From Hymenobacter sp. APR13 (GTDB lineage: Bacteria > Bacteroidota > Bacteroidia > Cytophagales > Hymenobacteraceae), in the NCBI RefSeq assembly GCF_000737515.1, contig NZ_CP006587.1, positions 4,645,001-4,709,000 on the forward strand: a stretch of 64,000 nucleotides of DNA, given 5' to 3'. Both the position numbers and the translations under genes were made by a program. The number at the start of each line of letters is the position of its first letter. The first letter of the stretch is position 1. The notes under the pieces were generated by a model. The model was not told the DNA's origin. It was given only the letters and a program-made list of their open reading frames with translations, and did not search any database. Of this stretch, positions 46,197-56,700 are shown piece after piece.

Positions 46197-46497
46197 CAAG
46201 CAACTTCGCCAAATCCGCCGGGCCCGCAAGGCGGTCCGGGCCTGGCAGCACCAGATGCTGGCCCTGGAGCTGGAAGGCATCACGGCCCTGACGCTGTACT
46301 CAGCAACCAGCTCCCTGATCATCCCAATCGAACGGGAAGCGGGCGCGCAGGTGGTCGGCACGCTCTTGGAAGCCCTTAATGAGCGCCGCAAGACTCTGCA
46401 GGCCGAAGCCCGGCAGCTGCGCCAGGACTGGCACGAGCACGAATTGCTGCACGGCAGCCAAACCCGCCCCCACCCGCCCCGCGGACGGGCCGACTGA
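46186..46497 (+). CDS. Hypothetical basic protein (set gene 2)
   Basis: A 103-residue protein: basic helix MWYSKQLRQIRRARKAVRAW, a strand region LELEGITALTLYSATSSLII, then a long helix LLEALNERRKTLQAEARQLR and a His/Pro-rich tail. The strand-helix build and the ATSSLII core are conserved in the copy at 17.7 kb (LHSTTQTLTV). Function unknown. Gene 3 starts 55 bases downstream. Confidence 0.65.
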   Translation: MWYSKQLRQIRRARKAVRAWQHQMLALELEGITALTLYSATSSLIIPIEREAGAQVVGTLLEALNERRKTLQAEARQLRQDWHEHELLHGSQTRPHPPRGRAD

Positions 46498-46552
46498 CGC
46501 CGCCCCTTCCCGACTTACTCCCTCATCAAAGGCTTACTCCATCGTTACCTAT

Positions 46553-47192
46553 ATGTCAACCGAAACCGGACTTCCCGCCGCCGACACGCCCACCCGCATT
46601 CCGTTCCGGCAGGCCTCAGCCCCGCTGATTGCCAGGGCCATGAGCTTCACCCTGCAGTGGCTCACCCAGTACTTTCCCGACCCGAGCTGGCCCACCTGGG
46701 AGCAAGCCTTCCTGCGCCAGCAACCCGATCTGCTGGTGAAAGGCGAGCAGGTCTTCCTGCACTGGCACGACCTGCACCGGCTGGCCAGGCACCTAGAGGA
46801 GCTGCCAGGGCCGGACGGTGCCCGCCCTGCCCGGCCAGCTACCGATGTGGCCGCCGACGTACCGGCCGACAATGCGAAGGCAACCGCAGGTCTGACACCC
46901 CGGCCCCGGGCGGCCGGCAAGCGCACGCTCAGCAGCATCATCCACCACCACCCGCGCCCCGATGGCAAGGCCGGCTTCACCGTGCGTGAGCTGTGCCGGA
47001 CGATGCGCATCGGGGCCGAGTCGCTGACCGATGCCCAGCAAAACCCGGGGCGGCTGTCGCTAAGCGCCATCGAGGCCCTGGCCGGGAAGATGCAGGAAAG
47101 CCCCCGTGCAGCTGGTTGTTGATCTGCTGGCTGAGATGGAGGCCCGCCGCAAGCCACGCCGCAAAGCCCGCGTCCGCGTCACCGCGCGGTAA
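46553..47192 (+). pseudogene. Set gene 3: helical protein with a late frameshift
   Basis: ATG 46553 starts MSTETGLPAADTPTRIPFRQ; the first domain (AMSFTLQWLTQYFPDPSWPT, QPDLLVKGEQVFLHWHDLHR) is shared with the 19.6 kb protein. A linker leads to an HTH-like part FTVRELCRTMRIGAESLTDA and LSAIEALAGKMQESP. One C too many in the C5 run at 47101-47105 ends the frame at 47122; without it the protein continues VQLVVDLLAEMEARRKPRRK to a stop at 47192. So the DNA-binding-like tail is lost as sequenced. Confidence 0.6.
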
Positions 47193-47422
47193 TATCCGTC
47201 GCAGCACCTTGCCCGGCCCCGTGCGGCCGCCTGTCCGGCGGCCACACGGGGCCGGACTTGCTTTTATGCGGCCCGCGCGACCGGGCCGCAGGCGGCGGCA
47301 GAAAAAAACCGGCGGCGGCCGTGTGCAAACGGCATCGGCGCGGCATCAGACTGGCAGGCCCGCCGGGCGCGGCTTCCCGGAAGAAGCCGGCCCGGCGGGG
47401 TGTACTCAGTCCGCCTGCTGCC

Positions 47423-49312
47423 ATGAAAACCTCTCTCCCGCTGCTGCTGCTTCTACTGCTGCTACTTGTGTTCCGGGGCGCCGCCGCCCAGTCCACCACC
47501 GTCTCGGGCATTGTGCGCGACAAAGCCAGCCGGGTGGCCCTGCCCGGAGTCACGGTGCTGCAAAAGGGCACCACCAACGGCGCGTCCACCGACGCGCAGG
47601 GCCGCTTCACGCTCGTTGTCTCGGGCCACGCCCCGCGCCTTTTCGTGTCCTCGATTGGCTATATTTTCCAGGAAATCAGCCTCGCCGGCCGGCCCGATTC
47701 GGTAACGGTGTGGCTGGAAGCTGACGCGAAGGCCCTGTCCGAAGTGGTGGTGACGGGGCATGCTCCCTCCGGAACCAGCCACATCAGCGCTGCCGTAAGC
47801 ACGGTGAAGGGGGCGGCGCCCGGGATACGGATCCGGGGAATGAGCACTCTGGCCGCCCCGGCCCGCGCCGAGCTGAGCACCCGGGCCAAGCGTGAAACCG
47901 GGTCTTCGGGCCCGAAAGCCAGCGCGGGCGTGCTGACGGCCGGGGAAGTCAACGACTTCGGCAAGTGGCACCTGTGGCCCGACATTGCCCGGCAGGAGCT
48001 GAGCCGCTGGGGCGAGCAGTGGCGCATCCGGCCTCTGGAGCGCTACACTGCCCAGCTGCTGACCGAGGACGGCTACCCCGTGGTAGGGGTGGCCGTGCAG
48101 CTCAAAGACCAGCGCGACTCGCTGCTCTGGCAGGCCCGCACCGACAACACCGGCCGGTGTGAGCTCTGGAGCAACCTGTTCACGGCCGGGCCGGCCGCGG
48201 GCCCCGGGCAGGTGGCCAGCCTGCAGGCACTGGTGGACGGGCAGACCTACACCGTGCGCCAGCCCACGCGCTTTCAGCAGGGCCTCAATACCATCCGGGT
48301 GCCGCGGCCCTGCCGCACGCCGGCCGTGGTGGACGTGGCCTTCGTGGTGGACGCCACCGGCTCGATGGGCGATGAGATCCGCTACCTGCAGGCCGAGCTG
48401 GAGGACGTTATCGGCCAGGTGCGCGACTCACTGGCCGGCGTCACGCTCAACGTGGGCAGCGTGTTCTACCGCGACGCCGGCGACGAGTACCTGACCCGCC
48501 ACACCAACCTGAGCGCCAACCTGGGCCAGACCCTGGACTTCCTGCGCGCCCAGCAGGCCGGCGGCGGGGGCGACTTTCCCGAGGCCGTCGACCAGGCCCT
48601 GGACGTGGCCGTCAACGAGCTGGCCTGGGCCCCCGAGGCCCGGGCGCGGCTGCTGTTTCTGATTCTTGACGCCCCGCCCCACGAAAACCCGCAGGTGCTG
48701 GCCTCGCTGCAGCGCTCGGTGCGCAAGGCCGCCGCCCAGGGCATCCGCCTGATTCCCGTGGCGGCCAGCGGCATCGACAAAAGCACCGAGTACCTGCTGC
48801 GCGCTCTGGCCCTGGCTACCAACGGCACCTACGTGTTTCTCACCGACGACAGCGGCGTAGGCAATCCCCACCTCAAGCCCACCACCGACCGGTTCGAGGT
48901 GGAGCAGCTAAATGCTTTGCTGGTGAAGATCATCGGCCGCTACGCCGCCACCACCGACTGCCAGGTGCCGGCCGCAACGGCCGGCCGCCGGCCCGGCACG
49001 CTCTCCGGCCGCTACACCGCTGCCCGCGACACGGCCGCCCGCGACAGCACGGCGGCCCCCGCCACCCGGCCCGGCCGGCGCTGCACCTGGTCGTGCTATC
49101 CCAACCCCACCGCCGACGTGCTGCACGTGGAGCTGGAAGGCGACGTGCAGGAGCTGTTCGTCACCGACGCGGCGGGCAAGGTGCTGCTGCGCTCGGCCCC
49201 GGTGCGCCACCAGGCCACGCTGCGGGTAGACTATCTGCCCACCGGCGTCTACTTCCTGACCTTCTTCACGGGCCTGGGCTGGGAGAAGACCCGGTTCTTG
49301 GTGCGCCGGTAA
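47423..49312 (+). CDS. T9SS-exported von Willebrand factor A domain protein
   Basis: A 629-residue surface protein: signal peptide MKTSLPLLLLLLLLLVFRGA; a CarboxypepD_reg-like beta domain (VSGIVRDKASRVALPGVTVL, TDAQGRFTLVVSG); a middle domain with a second such beta fold (VVGVAVQLKDQRDSLLWQAR); a vWA domain from about residue 300 with the MIDAS motif VVDATGSMGDE; and a T9SS tail CYPNPTADVLHVELEGDVQE...FLVRR. vWA domains bind proteins through a metal ion. The segment VVVTGHAPSGTSHISAAVST resembles the plug start of a TonB-dependent receptor but the barrel is absent. Confidence 0.88.
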   Translation: MKTSLPLLLLLLLLLVFRGAAAQSTTVSGIVRDKASRVALPGVTVLQKGTTNGASTDAQGRFTLVVSGHAPRLFVSSIGYIFQEISLAGRPDSVTVWLEADAKALSEVVVTGHAPSGTSHISAAVSTVKGAAPGIRIRGMSTLAAPARAELSTRAKRETGSSGPKASAGVLTAGEVNDFGKWHLWPDIARQELSRWGEQWRIRPLERYTAQLLTEDGYPVVGVAVQLKDQRDSLLWQARTDNTGRCELWSNLFTAGPAAGPGQVASLQALVDGQTYTVRQPTRFQQGLNTIRVPRPCRTPAVVDVAFVVDATGSMGDEIRYLQAELEDVIGQVRDSLAGVTLNVGSVFYRDAGDEYLTRHTNLSANLGQTLDFLRAQQAGGGGDFPEAVDQALDVAVNELAWAPEARARLLFLILDAPPHENPQVLASLQRSVRKAAAQGIRLIPVAASGIDKSTEYLLRALALATNGTYVFLTDDSGVGNPHLKPTTDRFEVEQLNALLVKIIGRYAATTDCQVPAATAGRRPGTLSGRYTAARDTAARDSTAAPATRPGRRCTWSCYPNPTADVLHVELEGDVQELFVTDAAGKVLLRSAPVRHQATLRVDYLPTGVYFLTFFTGLGWEKTRFLVRR

Positions 49313-49478
49313 ACGACGGGCCGGCCGGACAGGCTGCCGCCCTGCCGGCCGGCAGCCCTTTCCCCGCGGCGCGAAAGCGCGGCCCTGGCCGTCAGGCCGC
49401 GCCCGCTACCGGATTGAAAGCATTCCCTTTTCCTATATTTCCGCCTGCTTATTCTGTATCACTTATTGCTTTCACGCT

Positions 49479-50078
49479 GTGCGCGTCCTTTACCTATTCC
49501 CCCTGGCAGCGGGGTTATTGCTGCTTTGCCCGGCCTGCGACAAGGTCTGCGACACCGACAACCTGCCCCAGTACCCGCTGACGCCCGGCCTGCGCGCCTG
49601 GGTTGATCCGTACGCCAAGGGAATGGTGCTACGGTTCCGCAACGCCGGCACGGGCTACGTGCGCAGCTACCGCGTGACCGAGGCCGAAGGAAAGATGGAC
49701 GGCAGCGGCTCAGGGGTTGACCCGTGCCCCGTGTACTACCGCGAGTACGCCACGCGCACGCTGGAGCGAACCGATTCCACTGGCAAGGGGGTAGAACACG
49801 TCATCCGGTTCTATCTGGCGGCGCAAAACTCCTCCCGGACGGAGGCGCAGCTGTCCGTGGGCTTCAGCAGCGTGGAGCCGCCGCTGCAGCAGATTGAGAA
49901 CGGCACCCAGGCGCTGGCGCCCGCCACCTTCGCGGGCCGCACCTACCCGGCGGTGTGGAGCGACAGCCCCTCCTTTCCCGGTTCGGGGTCGCGGGTGATA
50001 GTACGTCTGTACCTGACCAAGGCCGATGGACTGATCCGGTTCGAGGAGCGCAACGGCACGGCCTGGGACCGGCTCTAA
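49479..50078 (+). CDS. Hypothetical lipoprotein
   Basis: A 199-residue protein with a GTG start, signal VLYLFPLAAGLLLLCPAC and lipid-type Cys. The body is beta-rich: GMVLRFRNAGTGYVRSYRVT, VEHVIRFYLAAQNSSRTEAQ, VIVRLYLTKADGLIRFEERN. No known family. Followed by a strong terminator. Confidence 0.7.
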   Translation: MRVLYLFPLAAGLLLLCPACDKVCDTDNLPQYPLTPGLRAWVDPYAKGMVLRFRNAGTGYVRSYRVTEAEGKMDGSGSGVDPCPVYYREYATRTLERTDSTGKGVEHVIRFYLAAQNSSRTEAQLSVGFSSVEPPLQQIENGTQALAPATFAGRTYPAVWSDSPSFPGSGSRVIVRLYLTKADGLIRFEERNGTAWDRL

Positions 50079-50313
50079 GGCCTGGCACCCAGCCGCGCCG
50101 GCTGCACGCGTTGGGATGTCCGCTGTCCGGCCTGGGGATAGATGGTTCCGGGCTGCAGCGGCATGCGGCAGAAGAAGCGGCGGCCAGATCGCCCGCTAGC
50201 GGATTGCCAAGACGAGTGGCAGCCCGGCCGGTGGCGTTCCGGGCGCACGTTATCTGCCAGCCTGGCCTGATTGCTCTGGCCTGATTTCTGAGGAAACCCG
50301 CACCATACCGTCG

Positions 50314-50348
50314 GGCCGGCCCTGCCTTCCCGGTACGGGCCGGCCTTT
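50314..50348 (+). terminator. GC-rich hairpin terminator
   Basis: GGCCGGCCC (50314-50322) and GGGCCGGCC (50337-50345) followed by TTT. Confidence 0.75.
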
Positions 50349-50426
50349 CTGCGTCCCGGTTCCGGCCCGCGGCACGGCTACGCCCAGCCCTATGCTTAAG
50401 CGCTTTCACTCTCTTATCCTGCTACT

Positions 50427-51707
50427 GTGAGAAAAACCCTACTCCTGCTTGTGCTGCTGTGCATGGCCCTGGCCGCCCATGCTCAAGAGAAATTATCCTA
50501 TCTGCTGCAGACGGTCGACGTGGCCGCTTATCCGAACGCCACGTTCGAGGTGCGCGGCCAGGTGCTGATTGAGGACAAGGCGCGCCATGGCGGCGCCATT
50601 ACCTGCGCCGTCGCCTTGTTGGACAAGAAGACCATCAAGACCTACTTCGATAGGTACGGCATGGAAGCCTACAGGCCCGGCGCCTGGACTGCGCTGTCGG
50701 TTTCCGGGCGGATTGACCGGCAGGCCAACAAGCTGTCGGTGGGCATGTTCTTTTCCGGCCGGGGCCGGTATTATTTCGATGATTTCGAGCTGCTCATCAC
50801 CAGCAAGGGTAAAACGATCAGCGTGCCGCTGGGCAACGCGGGCTTTGAGGCCGACACGCTCCGGCCCTGGTATGTGGGGGAGTACAAGGAGATGGTCAAC
50901 GTGCGGCTGACCACCGACAAGGCCCGCTCCGGCCGGCAGTCGCTGCTGATTGACAACTCCCGGGCGGAATCAGAGGAGTACGGCGACAACACGCGGCGGG
51001 GCCGGTATGCCACCGTGAACGGCGTGCGGCTCTATTACGAGCTGTACGGCGCCGGCGAGCCGCTGCTGCTGCTGCACGGCAACAATATGTCCATCAACTC
51101 CTTCAGCCAGCAGATTCCGGCGCTGGCCAAAAGCTACCAGGTGATTGCGCTCGACAGCCGGGGCCAGGGCAACTCGCAGGCCGACACCACCCGGCTCACC
51201 TACGAGCTGTTTGCCGACGATGCGGCCGCGTTGCTGCAGGTGCTGGGCGTGGACAGCGCCCGCGTGCTGGGCTGGAGCGACGGCGGCAACATCGGCCTGC
51301 TGCTGGCCATGCGGCACCCGGGCAAGGTGCGGCAGCTGGCCTCGATGGCGGCAGTGCTCTACAACAACGACCAGTCAATATCGCCGAAGCTGAACGCGCA
51401 GCTGCGCCGGCAGCTGACGGAGATGAAAGGCCGCGGCGTGACGGAGGCGGATATGGAGTACCGGTTGAAAAACCTGCTGCTCACCGAGCCGCACATCGCG
51501 CCGGATGCGTTGGCCCAGATCAACGTGCCGGTGCTGGTGATGGCGGGCGAGAACGACATCGTCAGGCGGGAGCACACGGACCTGATAGCCGCCAGGCTGC
51601 CCCGCGCCACGCTGAAGATCTTCCGCAAAGCCGGCCACGATGCGCCCACGGAAGTTCCCGCGGAGTTCAACCAGGCCGTGCTGGAGTTCTTCGCCCGCCG
51701 CCGCTAG
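50427..51707 (+). CDS. Exported alpha/beta hydrolase with N-terminal beta domain
   Basis: A 426-residue protein with a GTG start and signal peptide ending AAHAQ. Residues about 25-185 form a carbohydrate-binding-like beta sandwich (VAAYPNATFEVRGQVLIEDK; FSGRGRYYFDDFELLIT). From about 190 there is an alpha/beta hydrolase: YATVNGVRLYYELYGAGEPL, LLHGNNMSINSF (oxyanion HGxN), nucleophile Ser in GWSDGGN, Asp in MAGENDIVRREH, and His in RKAGHDAPTEVP. Probably a periplasmic esterase or peptidase; substrate unknown. Confidence 0.88.
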   Translation: MRKTLLLLVLLCMALAAHAQEKLSYLLQTVDVAAYPNATFEVRGQVLIEDKARHGGAITCAVALLDKKTIKTYFDRYGMEAYRPGAWTALSVSGRIDRQANKLSVGMFFSGRGRYYFDDFELLITSKGKTISVPLGNAGFEADTLRPWYVGEYKEMVNVRLTTDKARSGRQSLLIDNSRAESEEYGDNTRRGRYATVNGVRLYYELYGAGEPLLLLHGNNMSINSFSQQIPALAKSYQVIALDSRGQGNSQADTTRLTYELFADDAAALLQVLGVDSARVLGWSDGGNIGLLLAMRHPGKVRQLASMAAVLYNNDQSISPKLNAQLRRQLTEMKGRGVTEADMEYRLKNLLLTEPHIAPDALAQINVPVLVMAGENDIVRREHTDLIAARLPRATLKIFRKAGHDAPTEVPAEFNQAVLEFFARRR

Positions 51708-51775
51708 CCCCGGACTGGCGGAGTGATGGGCACGCACGGCGGGGCACCGGCAGGGCGCACTTCTGCTGCCTGCCG

Positions 51776-52259
51776 GTGCCCCGCCGCCTGCCAGCGGAGG
51801 CCTCACCAGGCCAGCTTGCCGCCTATCAGACCCAATTCAGGCGGCGCATGAAGCGCGCCATCCGCCTGCGGGCCAAAGCCGACCGGAAAGCCCGGCGCTA
51901 CACCAAGCTGCTGGCCGATGCCATCGGGGCGGCCGGGGACGCGTCCTCGCAGATGAACGCGCTCAACCAACTCTACAACGCGGCCGCGCATACAGACGCT
52001 GCTGGTGCACGACCTGCAGCAGCCGGTGACGCGCGGGCAGCTGACCGATACGCTGGCCCGGAGTACGCCGGGCGAAGAGCTGGTCCTCTGCAACCAGATT
52101 CCGGACGGCAACGGCGGGCAGGTGCTGCCGGCTAATCCGCTGTTCGGGGAAGTGGTAACGGGCCCGCTCACTGTAGCGCCGGCGCCGGTTGCTATTGTGG
52201 TGAAGCCGGAACCGGACGCCGCGCCGATGGCAGCGCGGGAAGCGGAAACGCTGAATTAG
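51776..52259 (+). pseudogene. Hypothetical gene with a frameshift
   Basis: The first frame gives PGQLAAYQTQFRRRMKRAIR and LLADAIGAAGDASSQMNALN, then after LYNAA one extra base in the GCGGCCGCGC stretch (about 51979-51988) must be skipped to continue RIQTLLVHDLQQPVTRGQLT, GEELVLCNQIPDGNGGQVLP. The two halves together make a sensible 160-residue protein of unknown role. It is followed by a terminator. Confidence 0.5.
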
Positions 52260-52281
52260 CAGCCACCCAGCGACAACCGGC

Positions 52282-52314
52282 AAGGCCGGCTCCTACTCCG
52301 TAGGGGCCGGCCTT
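52282..52314 (+). terminator. Hairpin terminator
   Basis: AAGGCCGGC (52282-52290) and GCCGGCCTT (52306-52314), followed by T. Confidence 0.75.
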
Positions 52315-52400
52315 TCGCATTAGGTTTAGAGACGACGATATGAACTTTCTAATCCTAAGTCATAAGCACAGCGGACTTTCAACTCTTGTCATCGTGGCCC

Positions 52401-53600
52401 CTATTTGCCCTCCACATACGGAAACGGTAGGCTCATCCGGATTTCGTGGTCCTGGCCGCTGGCGTTGGTGAAGCAGGCGGCGCGCATCACGCGTAGCGCT
52501 TCTTCGTCACAGCCGGCCCCGAGGCCTTGCACGACTGTCACGTTCTGGGGCACGCCCTGGGGGTCGATGGTCAGCTGCACCGTGACGTGGCCGCTCAGGC
52601 TCTGCTGACGGGCAGCGGCGGGGTATTGCAAGCGGGCGTAAAGGACTTCGTAGCCGCCAATGAGCTCCACCGTTGACCTCTCCTCCTCCTGCGTTGCCAG
52701 GCGGGGTTGGGTGTAGAGTTCAGGCGGATTGGGGTTGTGGGTCGCCGTGGGCACCTGGTAGGCAATGTTCCACTTTTTCAGATAGTCCTCCAGCGGCGGC
52801 AGACCCACCTTGGCCCGGCGTACGTTTACCTTGGGCTCGTCTTCAATGGGGTGAAGTGTATAACGGCCATTCACGGCCGGCCCCAATTGGGAGCCGTAGA
52901 GTTGCTTTTCCCCCTTCATTCCCCGGATTCGATCCACGAACAGCGCTACCGCCGACCAGTTCACCTCGCCCTTATCGGCGGCGGCAGTAAGCAGGGGCAG
53001 GTACTTTTCGTCGGGGTTGTGCTGGATGACGAGAAAGGCCGTTGATTGCTGGTACTCGCCTACCTTCGACCTGCCGGGGTAGCCATGGATGGCCAGCAGG
53101 CTGTCCACCCGGCGGATGAGTTGGGGGTCCAGTTTATCCTGTTTGGCCATGGCCGCCCGCATCTGCGGCGCATCTACGCCGTATTGCCGTTCTGCTTCTA
53201 CTGCTACCACGCGGTACTGCTGATCCTGAAACCTGATTTTCCTCATCAGCGCCAGCAAGCCGGGGTCGAAGGCGGACTCGTGCTGCCGCTGACGGGCGCG
53301 GGCAGAGTCGAGCAGCCGCTCCCAGCCGGGCAGCTTCCGCAGGGAGGCAAAATCAGTTTCCTGCTCCAGGGTTTCGGCCGCAATAAACCCCTTCGCCACG
53401 GCCTGATTCAACTGGCGCAGCGCAGTTTTGGCGTCCTGCTTCAGCGCTGCCTGACGGGCCTCCGCGTACAACTCGCCCACCGTCGCGGGCAGGCGCCGGG
53501 CCGGCGGTTCGGCAAGGCGGGGAGTTTGAGCAGTGAGCGGGGCGGTGACCATCAGGGCCACGGTCAGGGACAAGACGATCCGCAGATCAGCTATAGACAT
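52401..53600 (-). CDS. TonB C-terminal domain protein with DUF6624-like region
   Basis: A 399-residue exported protein. After a signal peptide (VALMVTAPLTAQT) comes a short helical repeat part (ALRQLNQAVAKGFIAAETLE), then a DUF6624-like region with QQYRVVAVEAERQYGVDAPQ, IHGYPGRSKVGEYQQSTAFL, and a C-terminal TonB-type domain: YEVLYARLQYPAAARQQSLS, GHVTVQLTIDPQGVPQNVTV, GCDEEALRVMRAACF. There is no membrane anchor, so it is not a classical energiser; such fusions are common in Cytophagales. Confidence 0.82.
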   Translation of the reverse strand: MSIADLRIVLSLTVALMVTAPLTAQTPRLAEPPARRLPATVGELYAEARQAALKQDAKTALRQLNQAVAKGFIAAETLEQETDFASLRKLPGWERLLDSARARQRQHESAFDPGLLALMRKIRFQDQQYRVVAVEAERQYGVDAPQMRAAMAKQDKLDPQLIRRVDSLLAIHGYPGRSKVGEYQQSTAFLVIQHNPDEKYLPLLTAAADKGEVNWSAVALFVDRIRGMKGEKQLYGSQLGPAVNGRYTLHPIEDEPKVNVRRAKVGLPPLEDYLKKWNIAYQVPTATHNPNPPELYTQPRLATQEEERSTVELIGGYEVLYARLQYPAAARQQSLSGHVTVQLTIDPQGVPQNVTVVQGLGAGCDEEALRVMRAACFTNASGQDHEIRMSLPFPYVEGK

Positions 53601-53715
53601 AGGGAAATAGTATAGACCCGCAGGCCGGCGAAATACGATTGAGCTAATATAGCAGCGTCGGATTTACCTACGCACCGAAGTAGACTGCCGGAAGGCGGCA
53701 CTTGTTGCGGGTGGT

Positions 53716-56700
53716 TTGGATTCCTGTCACAATCGGGCGTTCCTTGCACGGCCGCCGCGACGTTGCGCGCTCAATTACGCTATCCTTACTGTATTGGAAA
53801 CGGGCCATTACGAAACGCTGGTTACGCAACAGCTGCGGAGCCAGCTTGCTGCATTAGAAACCACTACCTACGCTATTGCGGAAAAGAATCTGGGGGCCGA
53901 TGATGCGGCGGTGTTTATTACGCGGCACCTGACGCAGCTGCTGGGCAAAGTGCTGGGGCAGCTGGCCAAGAACGAAGAGGTAAGTGAGCAGCTGACTCTG
54001 GCCAACGAAGTCATTGCCTACCTGCAGGAAAAGTCGGACGTGCTGGCCGAGGGCAGCGGCCTGGCGCCGGAAGGGCAGCTGCTGCGGGCGGTGCTGCCGC
54101 GGCTGCAGGTGCCGCTGGCCGCGCAAAACGACTTGGGCAAGCACCTGGATAGCCTGGAGCCGGCGCTGCGGTTTTCGCAGAGCGACCTGTTCAGCGGGGG
54201 CAATACGGAGCTGTCGATGGAGGCCGAGCTGAAGAAGGAAATTGCGACGGCCGACCGGATTGACTTTATCGTGAGCTTCGTGAAGTGGAGCGGGCTACGG
54301 TTGCTGCTGCCCGCACTCCAGGCGTTTGCCGAGCAGGGCAAGCCGCTGAGGCTGCTCACGACCACCTACATGGGCGCCACCGACCAGAAAGCGGTGGATG
54401 CGCTGGCCGCGCTGCCGGGAGCCGAGTTGCGCATCAGCTACAACACGGCCCACGAGCGGCTGCACGCCAAGGCCTACCTGTTCAGCCGCAACTCGGGGTT
54501 TGATACGGCCTACATCGGGTCGAGCAACATGAGCCGCTCGGCGCTGACCAGCGGGCTGGAGTGGAACGTGAAGGTGACGGCCCAGGACAATGCGGCCATT
54601 TTGAACAAGTTTCGGGGCACGTTTGAGACCTACTGGAACTCGCCGGAATTTGAGGACTACCGCAGCCTGCCGGAACAACGCTTGAAGCTGGCCCAGGCTT
54701 TGCGCCAGGCCGATAGTGGAGCGGCGGAGGCTGATGCGTTGCCCAACTTCCGCATCCGGCCGTTTCCCTACCAACAGGAAATCCTGGACCGGCTGGCCGT
54801 GGAAAGGAGCCTGCGGGGGCACTTCCGCAACCTGGTGGTGGCGGCCACGGGCACGGGCAAAACGGTGGTGTCGGCGTTTGACTACGCCCGGTTTGCCCGG
54901 CAGCTGACGGGGTTGCCGCGGCTGCTGTTTGTGGCCCACCGGGAAGAGATTCTGCGGCAGGCCCGGGCCACGTTCCGGCACATTCTGGGGGAGGCCAACT
55001 TCGGGGAGTTGTGGGTGGGCGCCGAGCAGCCGGTGCAGTTTGAGCACCTGTTCGTGTCGGTGCAGACCTTCGCCTCGCGGCTGGATTTCTTTCAGCAGAC
55101 CATCCCGCGCGACTACTATCAGTACCTGGTGATTGACGAAGTGCACCACTTGGCGGCAGCTTCGTACCGGCCCATCCTGGCGTGGTTTGAGCCGACTATT
55201 CTGCTGGGGCTGACAGCCACGCCGGAGCGGGCTGATGGGGAGAGTATTCTGCCGGACTTCGATAACACCATTGCGGCGGAAATCCGGCTGCCCGAAGCCA
55301 TTGCGCGGGGGCTGCTGGTGCCGTTTCAGTACTTCTGCATCACCGACCCCGTGGACTACCGTAACGTGCGCTGGACCAACGGGCGCTACGCCGCCGAGGA
55401 CCTGACCAACGTGTACACCGGCAACGACGTGCGGGTGAGTGCCATTTTGGGCGCCCTGCAGCGCTATTTGCTGGCGCCCCAGCAGGCGCGGGCCCTGGGG
55501 TTCTGCGTGACGCGGGAGCACGCGCGGCTTATGGCGGCCAGGTTCCAGGCGGCCGGCCTGCGGGCCAGCTACCTGGCCAGCGGCGACACCACGCCGGAGC
55601 AGCGGCGGGCGGCGGTGGCGCAGCTGCGGCGCGGGGAGCTCAACTACCTGTTCGTGGTGGATATCTTTAACGAGGGCGTGGACATTCCCGAGGTGGACAC
55701 GCTGCTGTTTTTGCGGCCCACGGAAAGCCTGACGGTGTTTTTGCAGCAGCTGGGCCGGGGGCTGCGCCTGCACGAGAGCAAGGAGTGCCTCACGGTGCTG
55801 GACTTCGTGGGGCAGGCCCGGCAGGAGTACAGCTACGAGCAGAAGTTCCGGGCGCTGCTGGGCCGCACCGGCGGCTCGGTGCTGAGCGAAGCGGAGGCGG
55901 GCTTCCCGCGGCTACCGGTGGGCTGCAGCATCCAGATGGAGCGCGAGGCCATGCGGTTCATTCTCGACAACATCAAAGCCGCCACCGGCGAGAACGTGCG
56001 GGTGCTGGAACGGCGCATCCGCGGCTTCGCCCTGGAAAGTGCGCTGCCGCTCACGCTGGCCAATTTTCTGACGCACACCCACTTTGCGCTGGTGGATATT
56101 TACCGCTCCCGCGGCGACCGGGGCTGGACGGCGCTGAAAGTGCGGGCGGGGGTGTTGGTGCCGCAGGCGCTGGCGGCCACGGAAAGACAGCTGGTGGGCA
56201 GCGTGTGGCGGTTGGCCCAAGTGAACGGGCCCGCTTTCCTGGCCTTTGTGCGGCGGGTATTTGCGGGAGTGGAAGAGCTGACGGAGCTGTTGGCCATGCC
56301 GCTGGGCCCGGAAATGGGGCTGATGCTGCACTACCTGCTTTACCAGAAGCCGGGGCCCAGGCTGGGCCTGGTTTCGTTGCCGGACAGCCTAGCCACGCTG
56401 CGGGCCATGCTGACCCTGACGGCGGAGGTGCGGGAGGTAGTGGACGTGTGCGAAGCGCAAATCAGCAGTCCGCCCGTGGCCCTGGACCTACCCTACCCCT
56501 GCGCCCTGCAGCTGCACAGCCGCTATGGCCGCGACGAAATCCTGTGCGCGTTCGGGGTGTGGACGTTTGAGCGGAATCCGTCGGTGCGCGAGGGGGTGTG
56601 CTACGTAGCGGCGCTGAACACGGAGCTACTGTTTGTGACGCTTGAAAAGTCCAGCCGCAACTACTCCCCTACCACGCTCTACCACGACTATGCCATTAGT

